From Entonaema liquescens (Eukaryota > Ascomycota > Sordariomycetes > Xylariales > Xylariaceae), in assembly GCA_902805475.1 (NCBI GenBank), contig CADCSX010000002.1, forward strand, positions 992,001-1,056,000: a DNA stretch of 64,000 nucleotides, read 5' to 3'. The translations under genes and the position numbers were made by a program. Below, piece by piece: positions 46,727 to 57,474 of the stretch (position 1 is the stretch's first letter; each line of letters opens with the position of its first letter). A model generated the notes under the pieces. The model was not told the DNA's origin. It did not search any database and was given only the letters and a program-made list of their open reading frames with translations.

Positions 46727-47202
46727 GTAAGGGGTAATTTATCCCTAGCGTACGCACAAGCCATATACATCACGTCTACTTATGCGTAATACGAGTCGCA
46801 TATAACTATTAAATACATATTTTAGGCTTGACAACAAGGACTTTAACGTCTCGTACGAGGTTATATACAGTTAAACCTCTTGTTTAAGGTCCTATTCTAG
46901 GTAATTTATCTCAATAGATTACCTAGTCTATGCAGTCTATCCAGTCTATCTAGTTCATTAAGTAGGTTATCAGGTAATCTATCGGGTAATCTATTAGGTA
47001 GGTAGTCAATTAGGTAGATAGTCAATTAGGTGGTTTACCAAGTAATCTATCTAATCTATCTAATCTATTGTCTATTTTCAATAAGATAGGTAGGTAGATA
47101 CTTAAGTATGCGAATTTTGCACGGGAACTAAGACTCGGTAAGCCGCATTATGTGTAACAGGACTTGACAATCCGAAGAACTGTATTAAATAGACGATATA
47201 GA

Positions 47203-47286
47203 TTGTATTGTAGGTTGTATTGTAGGTTGTATTGTAGGTTGTATTGTAGGTTGTATTGTAGGTTGTATTGTAGGTTGTATTGTAAC
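47203..47286. repeat. 12-bp minisatellite inside the transposon
   Basis: Six exact copies of TTGTATTGTAGG in a row, then a seventh ending in AC. Copy number would be expected to vary between strains. Confidence 0.9.
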
Positions 47287-47493
47287 TGTGTATAGCTTCG
47301 TTTAAGATGTTTGCTTAAATAAAATATAGTCCTTTTAGAGCAATATATAGCCTTTTTATAAAAATACTACTGCTTTAACGGGTTATTTATAATAATATAT
47401 CTATTTAAGCTATATAAGACGTAAGTACTAACTATCAAATTTCAGGTATCCGACCGATAAAATCGACTTGCGCTTGACTAAATCCGGTTTAGT

Positions 47494-47541
47494 GGCCGAC
47501 CAAAATCGATTTTGGCAAAGTGGTATATATGGTCTGCCATA
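47494..47541 (-). repeat. Right terminal inverted repeat
   Basis: 48 bp, inverted copy of the left end; followed directly by the CAACC target duplication. Confidence 0.88.
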
Positions 47542-47546
47542 CAACC

Positions 47547-47984
47547 ATAAGAATGTGATATGTCGACTTTGTGAGGAATACTTGGTGGGGTCTAGACTTT
47601 GGATACGCGCTTTCGGCTTACAATACCGAGCTTCAGACGCCGTCTACAAAGCGTGGTAGCATGAACTCGTTACATCTCAAAGGATTCTGTTTGAATAATT
47701 ACTAATAGCAAGAGGTATGTAGGCAACTTATAATAAGTTGATGCCCAGATGGAGCACCTCGAGCAAAAGGGGTAGTTCAACTGAAGTTATCAGGGAAGTG
47801 CCAAGCTTATACCCTAGGAACAGGCTCATCAAAGTGGATGCGGTCTAGGCTACAGACCCATCTTACCCAACTAGGTAATATCTCATTAACTATATGTAGT
47901 TCGAGTAAGAAACTTACATCTTCTCGATAAATGTCTTCTTCGGATAGTTAGGCAGCTAGTAGGCAACGATGTCTACTAGTCATA
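47547..47984. other. Intergenic, promoter of the HET gene
   Basis: 438 bases between the transposon and the HET gene. No coding region. The insertion may have altered the promoter. Confidence 0.5.
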
Positions 47985-50377
47985 ATGGTATGTCTATATA
48001 AACCTGGATATATGCTATCTAGAGTTCCCAGCACTCTTAGAAAGAATTTGTTCATCCGTAGATCAAGACTTACGCGAGCATCTCACATCATGTCTTCCAA
48101 CAACCCTTTTGCGACATTGTTAGACCCCCGTGATATAACTGCTAAGCTAGCTATCATACAGCCGGCTGTGGATTGGGATGATCCTATTAAAGTTACTCTC
48201 ACAGAGGCGGCCCTGAAAGACACCTCGTATGAATGTATCTCATACAATCGTTCGGGTGTCGCGGACTTGCCCAAGCGAAGGGGTGCCCCACCACCGCCTC
48301 CTACAGACAAGACTATAACCATCTCAATCGACGGACAAGATCAGGATATTCCCCACCACTTGGAAAGTGCTCTTCGCATGTTCAGGCGCAAGGAGAGACA
48401 GCGAACTATATGGGCTGATGTCCTTGTGGGCCGCACTGTTGAAGAGCGCAACGCCCAAGCCAACGTACAACGATATGTATTGGGCAACGCAGAACGGACA
48501 CTATGCTGGCTAGGTCCAGACGACGGAGAAGCAACGAAAAAGGCATTTGAAACTATTCATGAGATGTCACGGCGCTTCTGGGAAGCCTGTCGACAAGTTG
48601 GAATCGGCCCTGACATGAGGATAACTCAAGCAACAGCGCAGCAGTTGACCGGAATACGGAATCACCTCTTCAATTGCCCCTATAATGATCTGGATTCCTT
48701 TAATTTTCGACACTGGGACAATATATATAACATCTTTGGTTCGAACTACTGGTCCTCGGTACAAGCCATAGCCGACATCGTGCTTGCGAAAGCGCCCATC
48801 GTCGTATGCGGCCGGAGTAATATCCCCTGGGACGCCTACATCGCCGCAAGTCGTGCCATGCCTTATTTCCAGATCAAGTTCTTCCAGGTCCCATTGCTAC
48901 CCAGTGTCTTAAAGGGTTTCCAAATCTCCAACGAAATTGAAATCGCCGCTCGCAAGAGGCGGCTGGGTGAGCTATAGAGTTGTTACCCATGATTCAGACT
49001 GCGCGGAACTGCGAGCCCAAGGACCCGAGAGATAACGTGTTTTCAATGCTACATGTTGCGACGCCATCCGCCCGTACCCAACATCATAAAGCTGGTATCC
49101 AGCCCTTACCAAAGATCGACTATTCCAAGACGCCACAGCAACTGTTTACCGAGGCTGCTCGCTATTCTATCCTCGAGCGCCAGGATCTCATGTTATGGTA
49201 CAACGAGCGTCCACCATGCGTAAAACGTCTAAAGGGGCTACCAAGTTGGGTCCCAGACTTCAGCGCCCCACCGCCGCAATGTCGAAGCAACGCTTTTTTC
49301 AATCCCAACCTGGGCATGCGGCTCTGGTGGGAAGGTATCCCCGACAGGTGGAAGAAGCCCATCACGGTATCTGTCGAGGACACCGCCGTGCACCTACAAG
49401 TGCAGCCTCTCGACCGCATCGTGCACGTCTCGCCCGTCTTCAACGTGGGCAACTGCCGCCGTCTGTGCTTCACCGAGTTCTCCAAGCTACCCCCAGAAGT
49501 ATCCCCCAACGAAACTCCCGCGCAGCGCACCGAGCGTTTCTGGCGCGCGCTCCTGCTCGACTCGAGCGACCAGATGGGCGCGACGATGCGGGACACGCTG
49601 GCGCCGGCGGGGTCTCTGGGCGTGCACTTCGACAGCCTGGTTGCGGAGGAGACGATGCTCCGGGCCCTCGACTGCACGATGGTGAACCTGAAGACGGCGG
49701 AGAACGCGGGGCGCATACAGAGCTCTCCGGAGCTGACGGCGTTGGTGCCGCGGTGCGGCAATGCGAAGCCGTTCGAGGACCTGCTGGCGAGTAATGCGCG
49801 GGGCCGCCGGTTTTTCAGGACCGCGGGGGGCAGGTTTGGGATGAGCGCTGTGGAGGATGTGGTGGCTGCTGATAGCGACTTAGTAGGAAAGGAACCGGAC
49901 GAGGAGGAGGGCGCTGGTGGCGAGAGGAGTGTGAATGATGCGGCGGCGGGCTTGGGTCGCTTGATGAGCGATCCGCTTGGAAATTTGATGATGCAGCAGT
50001 TCCAGCAGTACCTCGGTCAGCGGTCTCCCGAGATGGCGCCAATAGTCGACCGGGTTATTCGAGGCGATATTCCGGGCCAGACTGAAGAACCGCAACGTAC
50101 TGATAGCGGTACGCGGGAAGGCGATATCATTGTCGCTGCTATTGGTGGATTCTTCCCGTATGTGTTACGGCCCAAATCTTCACAGCCAGAAGAGGCTGGG
50201 GAAGGAAGCAGTTTTGGACCTGCTGCTCAGGTTGAAGATTCGTCGACATATGAGTTCGTCGGTGTCTGTTACTTACACGGGGCAATGGACGGAGAAGATT
50301 TTAATGTTACTAGTGATCAGGGTGAAAGGCATATTGCTATAGACGTATCGAAGATTGTTGATATTACGATTGTATGA
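47985..50377 (+). pseudogene. HET-domain (heterokaryon incompatibility) gene with an apparent 1-nt frame break
   Basis: The first frame runs 47985-48977 and the second from about 48978 to 50377. In the first, YECISYNRSGVAD and ALRMFRRKERQRTIWADVLV then NAERTLCWLGPDDGE correspond to the three HET blocks, though block 2 is divergent (VGRTVEERN in place of the usual CINQ). The second begins ELLPMIQTARNCEPKDPRDN, the normal downstream part (PRDNVFSMLHVA, then KGLPSWVPDFS). The frames differ by one base at 48972-48980 and no intron with GT/GC-AG ends restores them. The C-terminal ~200 residues are Gly/Glu-rich and unique. Start could be 47985 or the later ATG at 48090 (MSSNNPF). If intact it would be about 795 aa and trigger cell death on non-self fusion. 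A sequencing error cannot be excluded. Confidence 0.75.
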
Positions 50378-50939
50378 GGCGGGAGGAATAACGATATCTT
50401 ATGTATTATAATATTTACCCCTACTTACTTATATGGATGCCTTGATTGTGGACTCCTTAACCTGCACATCGCCTGAGATAGTGCTATATAAACAGCACAC
50501 GAGATGTAGAGACCGACTAGCTTGAATCTTATCGAAAAGTAAATCTGCATTGAAGCTGTAACTATGTGCCTGTGATCAAGCACTCAAAATAACATACAAC
50601 GTACGGGACGTAATTAGTCCTAATCAAAACAGTTCATCTACCCGCCTTTACTTTTCCTCCTCAGTCTACTACACCACTTACGGCGTATGTCTCCTCCGTG
50701 ATCCTGACCATTATCTACCAGGCCAGCAGAGACAATTGGTTGAAGTCGACCCGACCCTCTACCTCCCAGCATCCCGTATCAGGTTGATTGAGTACCTACG
50801 TGGTTTTCCCTTTAATACGCCAACAGAACTCCTTAGTATAGGCGAGTGGTAATAACAAGACATACAAATAAACAAAACCAACCAGAAAGCCCAGCCCCTA
50901 TGATCGGTAACGAAATTCGGTCCGCCTTGATGGCTAACC
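50378..50939. other. Convergent intergenic spacer
   Basis: AT-rich sequence between the 3' ends of the HET gene and the next minus-strand gene; no coding signal accepted. Confidence 0.5.
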
Positions 50940-52164
50940 CTACTTCTTCTCTTCAAAGTAGAACTTTCCTAACTTATCCCCGTCCTTGGAACTTCCCAGG
51001 ATAGGCGCCCGCCCGCTTTCGCCGCCGTCAAGACGCTCTCGCACAATGCGCTCTGCTGCCTCTCGTGATGCGGGGCCGCCTACGCCTTCACGTAGAGCGC
51101 TTGTCCTCGGTTGTCCCGGCTGAACAGGTACGGGACCACGCGTCGTAGTATCGACAAACACGTCGTCATCAGAGGTTCCAACGTGCCCGCTACCATCTAC
51201 CGCCACGCCATCGACATATTTCGCCTGACGCGTCTCTGCCACCGCGGTCGCGCTAACAGGGGTATCGCTCGCGGTCACATCACGTATCTCTCTGCCCCGA
51301 GCCGTAATAGCCTCTTGGCTCAAACCCGAGCTACTCCGTTCCAGGCCCCAGATGCCCGCCGCACCGGGCAGCGGCCTCCTGTGGTAAATAGGGCCACTGA
51401 CGGTACTATTCGCGCCCTCGCCAAAGCCGACGAGACTCGCGGTTCCGTCGTCGCTCATGCGGTCCTCAAAACCACCGACCGAACGGCTCGCCATGTCTTC
51501 GTCCATGGCATCCATGGCACCGGATGTGCTGTCTACGTCCATGGCGCGGTAATTGGTATCCATGCTAATACCATCTTCGTCGACTTCGGTTAACTCGGCG
51601 TCCATCTCGTCATCGTCGCCGAACCGGTCGCCTCCCTCCGTAGTCGTCCGCGCCCCGACACTACCCGTCGCGGACGCAGTGCCCACCGTGCTCATCTTGG
51701 TAATTGCCGTCGGCTGACCGTTCGAGTCGAAATACGCGGGCGTAAGGGGTTGCGCCTGTTGTGCGGCGGTTGCGGGTGCTGTCTGGGCTGGGTTCAGGTT
51801 GCCGCCTTGTTGGTTCTGGTTCGGGGCGCGTAGGGTAGATACGCGCTCGAGGCCAGCAAGGCGACTGATGCGATCTGCGCGTTCGGCTTCGAGGCTGTTC
51901 GTGGATGATTGGTGTTGGTGACCTCGGGGACCTCCGATGCCATGATAGGCGTGACCTCGATGGCCGTCCTTAATAGCGGTCGTAGATAATGCAGATAGGG
52001 AAGTGGTCGTGCTGGTGGGAGTACCACTATAGATAGGGTTGGTTAGTGATTACCGCGCAGGAGAATCGATATTATGGGACGTACGGCATATCGCTTGGAG
52101 TCTCTGGGTTAGACGGTGGGGGAGGGATGTTAATGAGCATCGGAGCTGTCTGTTGTTGCGACAT
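50940..52164 (-). CDS. Conserved-looking disordered acidic protein, function unknown
   Basis: Exon 1 (52164-52085) encodes MSQQQTAPMLINIPPPPSNP and ends PSDM; a 58-nt intron follows and exon 2 (52026-50940) completes 388 aa. Most of it is predicted disordered: Thr/Ser-rich early part, then an EAERADRISRLAGLERVSTL helix (~72-91). An acidic Met/Asp region (DDEMDAELTEVDEDGISMD) lies near the middle, and DRMSDDGTASLVGFGEGANS looks like a conserved short motif. The end, REAAERIVRERLDG with KFYFEEKK, is helical. No domain recognised. The acidic block and short motifs would suit a transcription-related or adaptor protein, which is inference only. The open frame on the opposite strand is its shadow. 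Confidence 0.75.
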
Positions 52165-52903
52165 GATTGCTTATTTTTTCGTGTAAGTGAAACTAAAATA
52201 TGTCAATGGCAGCAGATATGATGTTAAGTTTCGCGTAATACGCGCGTCTTATCACGGAACTAGGAAGATGCAGTAGATGACGATTTGAAAATATGGGCTG
52301 ATGGTGGTTTGTTAAGAAGATGGAAAAGTAACGTGGGGGAGTTATCAAGAAGAAAATCTGTTTTTTCGTTTTTGATTAACCGCGGCTGTAATGAGGACTT
52401 CCCTCTTTTTGGAATTGGTGAATTATAAACGTATCAATCGGAGATGATGGCGAAGAAATTTCTTTGTCTTCGATAGAAGAGAACAAACTGGGTCACGTAG
52501 GAAATAGATTACAACTTGAACCTTTGGGATGGTGAAGTTTGGTTTTGGTTGTTCCGTTGCTGCTGCGTGTTTGTACGTTTGTACGTTTGTACTGCTAAGG
52601 TCACCTACAACCGCCCTCCCCCCGAGGACCCTAACTCTATTACACAGTGAAAGAGGGCGTAGCTAACTGCAAAGCAAATCAAAGCAAATCAAAGTTGGTA
52701 AGGTGGGGGATGACGTAGGGCTGTATTTAATCTTAATTGGTTCTAGCGTAGACGCTTTTCCACTTTTCGCTAGACACCAATCAAAGTCGACGTCATTTCG
52801 TTTGCTGCCTCCACCCGCCCACTTCTACCCCCGACTTTCACGAGCCCCAAAAAGCTTCCCGTTGTCTTTAGAGGCTTTCTATCCCGCATCTTAAAGACTC
52901 GGA
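52165..52903. other. Intergenic, promoter with short direct repeats
   Basis: Contains GTTTGTAC-type direct repeats (about 52567-52590) and CAAAGCAAAT repeats (about 52670-52693). An open frame at 52703-52894 is Ser/Pro/Leu-rich and overlaps nothing recognisable. Confidence 0.5.
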
Positions 52904-53394
52904 TTAGAATTCATCAGGGGTAAAATCAACAGCCTGCAGTTTTTCGACCAAGTTTTTAACACTCGTAACATACTCCGCATGAGCCGGATCTTTACGGAGA
53001 TAATACTCCCTATCTTCTTCCGACTCGAATTCGAAGACAAACACATGGGTAATACCTTGCTATTTAACCAGAAAGAAAAAAAAGATTGTCAGCCGGAAGG
53101 ATGCCCTTATACAACATAGACAGGACGAGATGGCAAAAGATAGCAAAAATTATTACCTGTCTTCCCTCAGGGCTATTGTCTTTCCCACCACCATGTACTT
53201 TGATATAGGGTTTCTGCGACGTGGGATGAAGGCAGTTCGATCCCAGCGCCAGCATACGGGCGCAAGCCTAAACACAGCATTAGCTCCTTGGCTTCTGTAT
53301 AGAATCATATTTGCTCTAAATTTCTCACCGCCTTGACTTCCTCGGGAGGGACAAGGTCTTTGAATTTAAACATGACAATGTGGAAGATACCCAT
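52904..53394 (-). CDS. Stress-responsive A/B-barrel (Dabb) domain protein
   Basis: Exons 53394-53329, 53267-53157 and 53059-52904 (minus) give 110 aa with phase 0 junctions. It starts MGIFHIVMFKFKDLVPPEEV, the first strand and helix of the dimeric ferredoxin-like Dabb fold. The middle reads THVFVFEFESEEDREYYLRK then DPAHAEYV, the other diagnostic Dabb motif with the His. The length equals a single-domain member. Such proteins bind small hydrophobic molecules or act as cyclases or stress proteins; the role here is unknown. Introns split the fold between secondary-structure elements. No signal peptide, so probably cytosolic. Confidence 0.9.
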
Positions 53395-53932
53395 GATGCG
53401 AATATTCTGGCTGCGAAGTTTGTATGAGGTAAATTGAGTTGTGAAATTGGGTTGTTATCAGGGAAGTTTGAATGCACCGCTCAAATTGGATTAGAGATTG
53501 ATATTGATATTTGAAGCAAGCCATCGGTTATACCGTGCATATTCTGTTCCGCATCCGCGTCCGAAATTCTTCGAAACTCCGAAAGGAATCCTTACACGAC
53601 ATCGTATTACAAATCTAGGCCTTTTGTAATTACCATTTATATCTATTTTGTTTGGAAGCGTGTCGGTCTTCGCTTCTTAAACGCCGTAGCTAAACAAGAA
53701 CCAAATAATTATAAGACATTAGTTAACTAATATGAATAGAATGATTCTGAGTATTTTTAAATCGGGGCTATTAGGCTATCAAGTTTATGATATGAGCGAA
53801 TATGTGGCTTACGAATAGTGCAGGTACCCGTGCCAATAAGATTAGGTAGTAGTCGCCTTATCCTAAGTCCGAAGATCAAGTCGTTATCATTATTATCATT
53901 ATTATCCTTAGCCCACATCGACCTTCAATCCC
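53395..53932. other. Intergenic, divergent promoter
   Basis: Separates the Dabb gene from the F-box gene. Has a short ATT/ATC microsatellite near 53885-53912. No coding region. Confidence 0.5.
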
Positions 53933-55003
53933 GTGATCATTATCCCCAACACACACAAACCAGGACGGAAAGGCAAAGTTAAGTCATTGACTGCGTCGAG
54001 ACCAATAATCAATTACATAATGCGCAAGGTTGACGTGTCTGAAGATGAAGAATTGGGAGAGCTGGAAGATAAGACCGAAACCCTTACACTTCGCTCGAAG
54101 AGGACTGAAAGGGCTCGGAAAAAGCAGGCAAAGCGAGTGAAGAAGACAAGTTGCGATCCTCAGAATCTCTTAAGCCTACCTTACGAACTAGTGTTGGATA
54201 TATTGGCTCTACTTCGCCCAAGCGACATTTTCAACCTTCAACGAGTTAACAAAGCCTTCTACCAGTTTATCGTCCAGGAGGAGTGTCGGATCTCAAGAGC
54301 TATTACTAGCTGGCGCTACGTCTGTCTAGAGAAATGCTTTAGATTACCCGTACTTATGAGTGATATCGATCCCAATATCCACGACATCATTCAAAGTCCC
54401 GAGCGACAGGAGCTGTTCATTATCCATAAGAAGCCTTATCAACATATTCAATCTCCAAATCCTGCGGAAGTCTGCACCTGTCTAACATGCTTATTGCGAT
54501 GGTCGGCACTCTGCTTGATTGTCGACTTCGCTCACTGGCAGCGAAATCTGGATGTTGGGGAGCCAATTCCTATGATCTCACGAGGCAAGCATCCGGCGTG
54601 GAATCAAGATCTAATAGCGTCAAACGCCACTATTGTGCGCAAGGCTCTACGTAGTCCATTATGGCACGCACGGCTTATTGAAACCCACTTAGACTCGACA
54701 ACAAGATCCATAAGTCGACATGCAGCGAACAAGGGCAATAAGAGACGACGTTTCCGAATGTCGAAAGAAGACATGGAATCGGGTTCAGATCTGTTCTTGG
54801 AGAAGAGCGGACCTCCAAGTTTTGACTTCCCTTTTCATAGAGATAACTATTACATGCTAGAGGCCTATCTCCCAAATAGAGGGTGGAGTGCAGAAAATAA
54901 TAGGTGGATGTATGTGCCGGCGGAGCAACACGACATAGATATCCAGTACATCGCCAACTGGGCTAAAAGGCGACACAGGCCGGCTACAGAATCAAGAAAC
55001 TAG
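53933..55003 (+). CDS. F-box protein
   Basis: An intronless frame of 356 aa. The N-terminal 75 residues are basic with a Lys/Arg cluster (RARKKQAKRVKK), likely a nuclear localisation signal. The F-box core LLSLPYELVLDILALLRPSD begins near residue 79 and continues with IFNLQRVNKAFYQFI. The rest contains a CTCLTCLLRW Cys motif (about residue 182) and no known repeats. It probably works as substrate receptor of an SCF ubiquitin ligase. An alternative start at the later ATG (MRKVDVSEDEEL, residue 30) is possible, since the first 29 residues look like leader. Confidence 0.75.
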   Translation: MIIIPNTHKPGRKGKVKSLTASRPIINYIMRKVDVSEDEELGELEDKTETLTLRSKRTERARKKQAKRVKKTSCDPQNLLSLPYELVLDILALLRPSDIFNLQRVNKAFYQFIVQEECRISRAITSWRYVCLEKCFRLPVLMSDIDPNIHDIIQSPERQELFIIHKKPYQHIQSPNPAEVCTCLTCLLRWSALCLIVDFAHWQRNLDVGEPIPMISRGKHPAWNQDLIASNATIVRKALRSPLWHARLIETHLDSTTRSISRHAANKGNKRRRFRMSKEDMESGSDLFLEKSGPPSFDFPFHRDNYYMLEAYLPNRGWSAENNRWMYVPAEQHDIDIQYIANWAKRRHRPATESRN

Positions 55004-55320
55004 ATAATGTGGAAAAGGGGAGTCTTCGAAATGATACCTTTCCCATTACTCCGACTAGACTCTCCTCTTTGCAAACCGGTAGACCCTGTTTGACCCTAGA
55101 TTCGCCTCGAATACAATTGTACCATTCCAACTCCTCTAGAATGCCATTGTGGACATCACCCTTTTCACGAAGGTGGCCGAGCCCATCCAAAACTTTTCAA
55201 ATACCCGGCACCCCATAACGCCTACACCTTTCCCTCGCCAAGATTCGCCTTAGATATTTATCCTCAAAAGCTTACCAATCCCAATATTACCAATCTATCC
55301 CAATCTTCCCATATTCTAAA
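55004..55320. other. Convergent intergenic spacer
   Basis: Pyrimidine-rich near 55200-55320. No gene; 3' ends of both neighbours. Confidence 0.45.
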
Positions 55321-56010
55321 TCAATATAACGCGCAGCATAGCCCGCGCATACAGCTACGCTTATTCGGGCGAATATTTTCTGTCAAAGTGTAGCCTGAAA
55401 GCTCGCTCTGGTGGGGAGAGTTTCCAGCAGTCTCGCTGGATTGCCTGCGCGTTCCACTTTGTAGTCGTAAAGGTGTTTCCGGTCCCCGTAAAGAGGAGGC
55501 TCGAGCTCGAGAATGGAGCACGATATCGCTCTGGCTTGCATGATACATCTCCGTCACGGCCCGCTGGCTCATTATCGGGCTAAGCACAATCTGCTCGGGC
55601 TCGCGCACCTCGGAAAACCAATCCCCAAATGACGACAGGGATATGTCCGTCTTGGTGCTCCGTTGCGATCCCCGCCGCGTAGTTGCGCCTAGCATCTTAC
55701 GTCGTATACGATCGAGGTCTATTAGCCGTGGCTTAGTTGGCGTCCGTTGACCCGTCTGCGCCGTACCCTTGATGATTGTGTCTTCGAAGCTGGACTCGGA
55801 CGGGTACGCGATGCTATCCCGGATAACGACGGATTCTCGCTTAGGGAAGCAGTCGCTTCCGAGATCCGTATCTCTGCGCCGCATCCATATCTGTGGGCGA
55901 GCGACGGCCTGTGGACTCTGCACGGGAGTGGTGTAGAAGGATAGGGTGCTAGCCGAGTCAGCAACACTACCCCGGCGGTCTTCCATAGCGGTGAGGGGGG
56001 GGCCAAGCAA
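55321..56010 (-). CDS. Unrecognised Ser/Arg-rich protein ending in a Cys cluster
   Basis: An intronless frame of 229 aa, MLGPPLTAMEDRRGSVADSA at the start. An alternative start at the Met of MEDRRGS is equally likely. It is Ser/Thr/Arg-rich and probably disordered; a helical segment LIDLDRIRRKMLGATTRRGS lies near residues 94-113. The end reads KRSCMRGLCCALY: three Cys in the last ten residues after basic residues. This resembles a palmitoylated membrane-anchoring tail, but no known family is implied. It is flanked by spacers on both sides. Confidence 0.5.
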   Translation of the reverse strand: MLGPPLTAMEDRRGSVADSASTLSFYTTPVQSPQAVARPQIWMRRRDTDLGSDCFPKRESVVIRDSIAYPSESSFEDTIIKGTAQTGQRTPTKPRLIDLDRIRRKMLGATTRRGSQRSTKTDISLSSFGDWFSEVREPEQIVLSPIMSQRAVTEMYHASQSDIVLHSRARASSLRGPETPLRLQSGTRRQSSETAGNSPHQSELSGYTLTENIRPNKRSCMRGLCCALY

Positions 56011-57126
56011 CTTTTCAACTTTTGTGTTCTTCCCGCAAACATACGTGTGTATAAAGCTTTAGGCTAGGTGTGTATAAGGCGTTTTTTCCGCAATATACAC
56101 GGCGATGGTTCCTACGATGCCGAGGGACGAATAGAATGACGCTGTTCCCACTGGGTCTCATGCGCAGCGGCGGCCCGTTAAAAACGTCCCTATTGGCAGG
56201 ACGCGGGAGAGAATGGATCATGGTTTCCGGCTTGCTGTCACTTACGTGGCATGGAATATGCGTGATCATCTACCCGCACCGCACCATTCATAAACGTTGT
56301 GGTCGTGGTGGTGCGGGCGTTGGGTATCGAGTCGAGACTCTTTCGACGTCGCTGCCAATGACGTAGGAATAGGTTGCTTTGGGTCATAACGTGATTAGCT
56401 GCTAATTCATTAACTGGTCCGTATAGCCAATAGCATGGGACTTGCCATTTAGGATTGATGATGATTTTGAAGTCATTTATGACTACTCACTAATTCACTT
56501 CCGAATTGTAATGATTACCACTTCTTCCGCAATGTAACGAAGATGAATGACTTTTCATCCTAACTGGGACGGAAAAGGATGAGGCATTAGTCAGTTATCA
56601 AAACTAAGACCGAATTATGTGCCCAATCACTTGCCAATATCCTTATTATTATCGGGCTAGTAAACTTGAAGAATATTAGAAAGTAAACTCCAGCTTAATA
56701 AGTACTCTTGTAAGACCTAAGATGGCGGACTTGGTTATAGCATTATAAAGGATAGCTTGGACTTTTATCTTCCAAATCTACAATCATGGCATAAGTATAA
56801 CTCAGAAGTCTAGAGTAGATGCTATCCCGAATATAAGATAAGATGCATTAAGCGCTGGCTTAAAGAACATGCCTTAACACATTTTGACCCCCTTTAAATA
56901 CAACTATCTACATTTCGTATTGTCTTTGATGCAGAATACTATGTCACAAATTTCCATATTAGATGGCATTTTACAGTAAGCACAGGAATGTCTTTGTCAA
57001 GATGTTGTGGATTAAAAATAGCTTTATTACTTTAGAAGCAGCAATACCCCCTTTCTTTGCTTCTCAAAGCACCAACGCTCAAACAAGTTTGCACAAGCAG
57101 CCCGTCGGTCTGATGGTCAACATGAG
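56011..57126. other. Intergenic spacer
   Basis: Upstream part (56011-56370) is GC-richer and is the probable promoter of the Ser/Arg-rich gene. The rest is AT-rich with no supported gene. Confidence 0.5.
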
Positions 57127-57474
57127 TTACCACCATGTCCCGGGTTGACTTGGAGTCCTTCTCGCTCTTGCGTACCTCACTTCCATCTTTCGTAATTCGC
57201 TTTGGATATACCGTAGCTTCTCGATCGATGCTTCAATCTTGCCGAGTGCGACGGGATCGTCCTTAAACTCCCCTTTTAGGCCTAGAAGTAGAGTCAAAGC
57301 TACCTTGGCATCGCGGATATCGTCTTCAAGATCTTGCTCGGCTTCATCATCTACGAGAACCTCGCTAGCGCGCTGGGAAAGAGTCGCTTCGACTGCCAAG
57401 AGGTGTCTTGCGACTTTGTCCAGATCCCGAGCGTATTCGACCTCGAAGAATGGGATGGAAATTCGCGTCGTCAT
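57127..57474 (-). CDS. Small helical protein A (115 aa), unknown
   Basis: An intronless frame, MTTRISIPFFEVEYARDLDK to the end TPSQPGTWW. Nearly all residues 15-100 are predicted as two or three amphipathic helices. The middle is acidic (VDDEAEQDLEDDI), and IEKLRYIQSELRKMEVRYAR is coiled-coil-like. There is no signal peptide, Cys pair or membrane helix. It shares length, charge pattern and helix layout with the small proteins at 58046 and 63653, but sequence identity is low by eye. Confidence 0.5.
   Translation of the reverse strand: MTTRISIPFFEVEYARDLDKVARHLLAVEATLSQRASEVLVDDEAEQDLEDDIRDAKVALTLLLGLKGEFKDDPVALGKIEASIEKLRYIQSELRKMEVRYARARRTPSQPGTWW

Larger units (their letters stand above)
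46679..47541. mobile_element. Non-autonomous DNA transposon (MITE-like), complete with TIRs and target duplication
   Basis: The left end 46679-46726 and the right end 47494-47541 are inverted copies of 48 bp. Both begin TATGGC[G/A]GACCATA at the outside, have a 4-base variable part, then CCACTTTGCCAAAATCGATT and on to GGCC inside. They are flanked by the same five bases, CAACC (46674-46678 and 47542-47546), as expected for a target-site duplication. The 863-bp element encodes nothing recognisable. Inside are irregular TCTATC/GGTAG-rich repeats (46900-47100) and a 12-bp minisatellite (47203-47286). It must have moved with a transposase supplied elsewhere. The superfamily is uncertain: a 5-bp duplication is unusual among fungal DNA transposons. 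It lies 444 bases upstream of the HET gene. Confidence 0.88.

Noticed and set aside
46900..47100. Possible CRISPR-like or satellite array
   Set aside because: Short irregular repeats inside a transposon; no constant repeat-spacer structure, and the genome is eukaryotic.
49162..49794. 199-codon frames on both strands inside the HET gene
   Set aside because: Shadows of the GC-rich HET C-terminal coding region.
51111..51593. 160-codon frame opposite the disordered acidic protein
   Set aside because: Shadow of the Ser/Asp-rich frame; the minus-strand gene has a good splice model and start.
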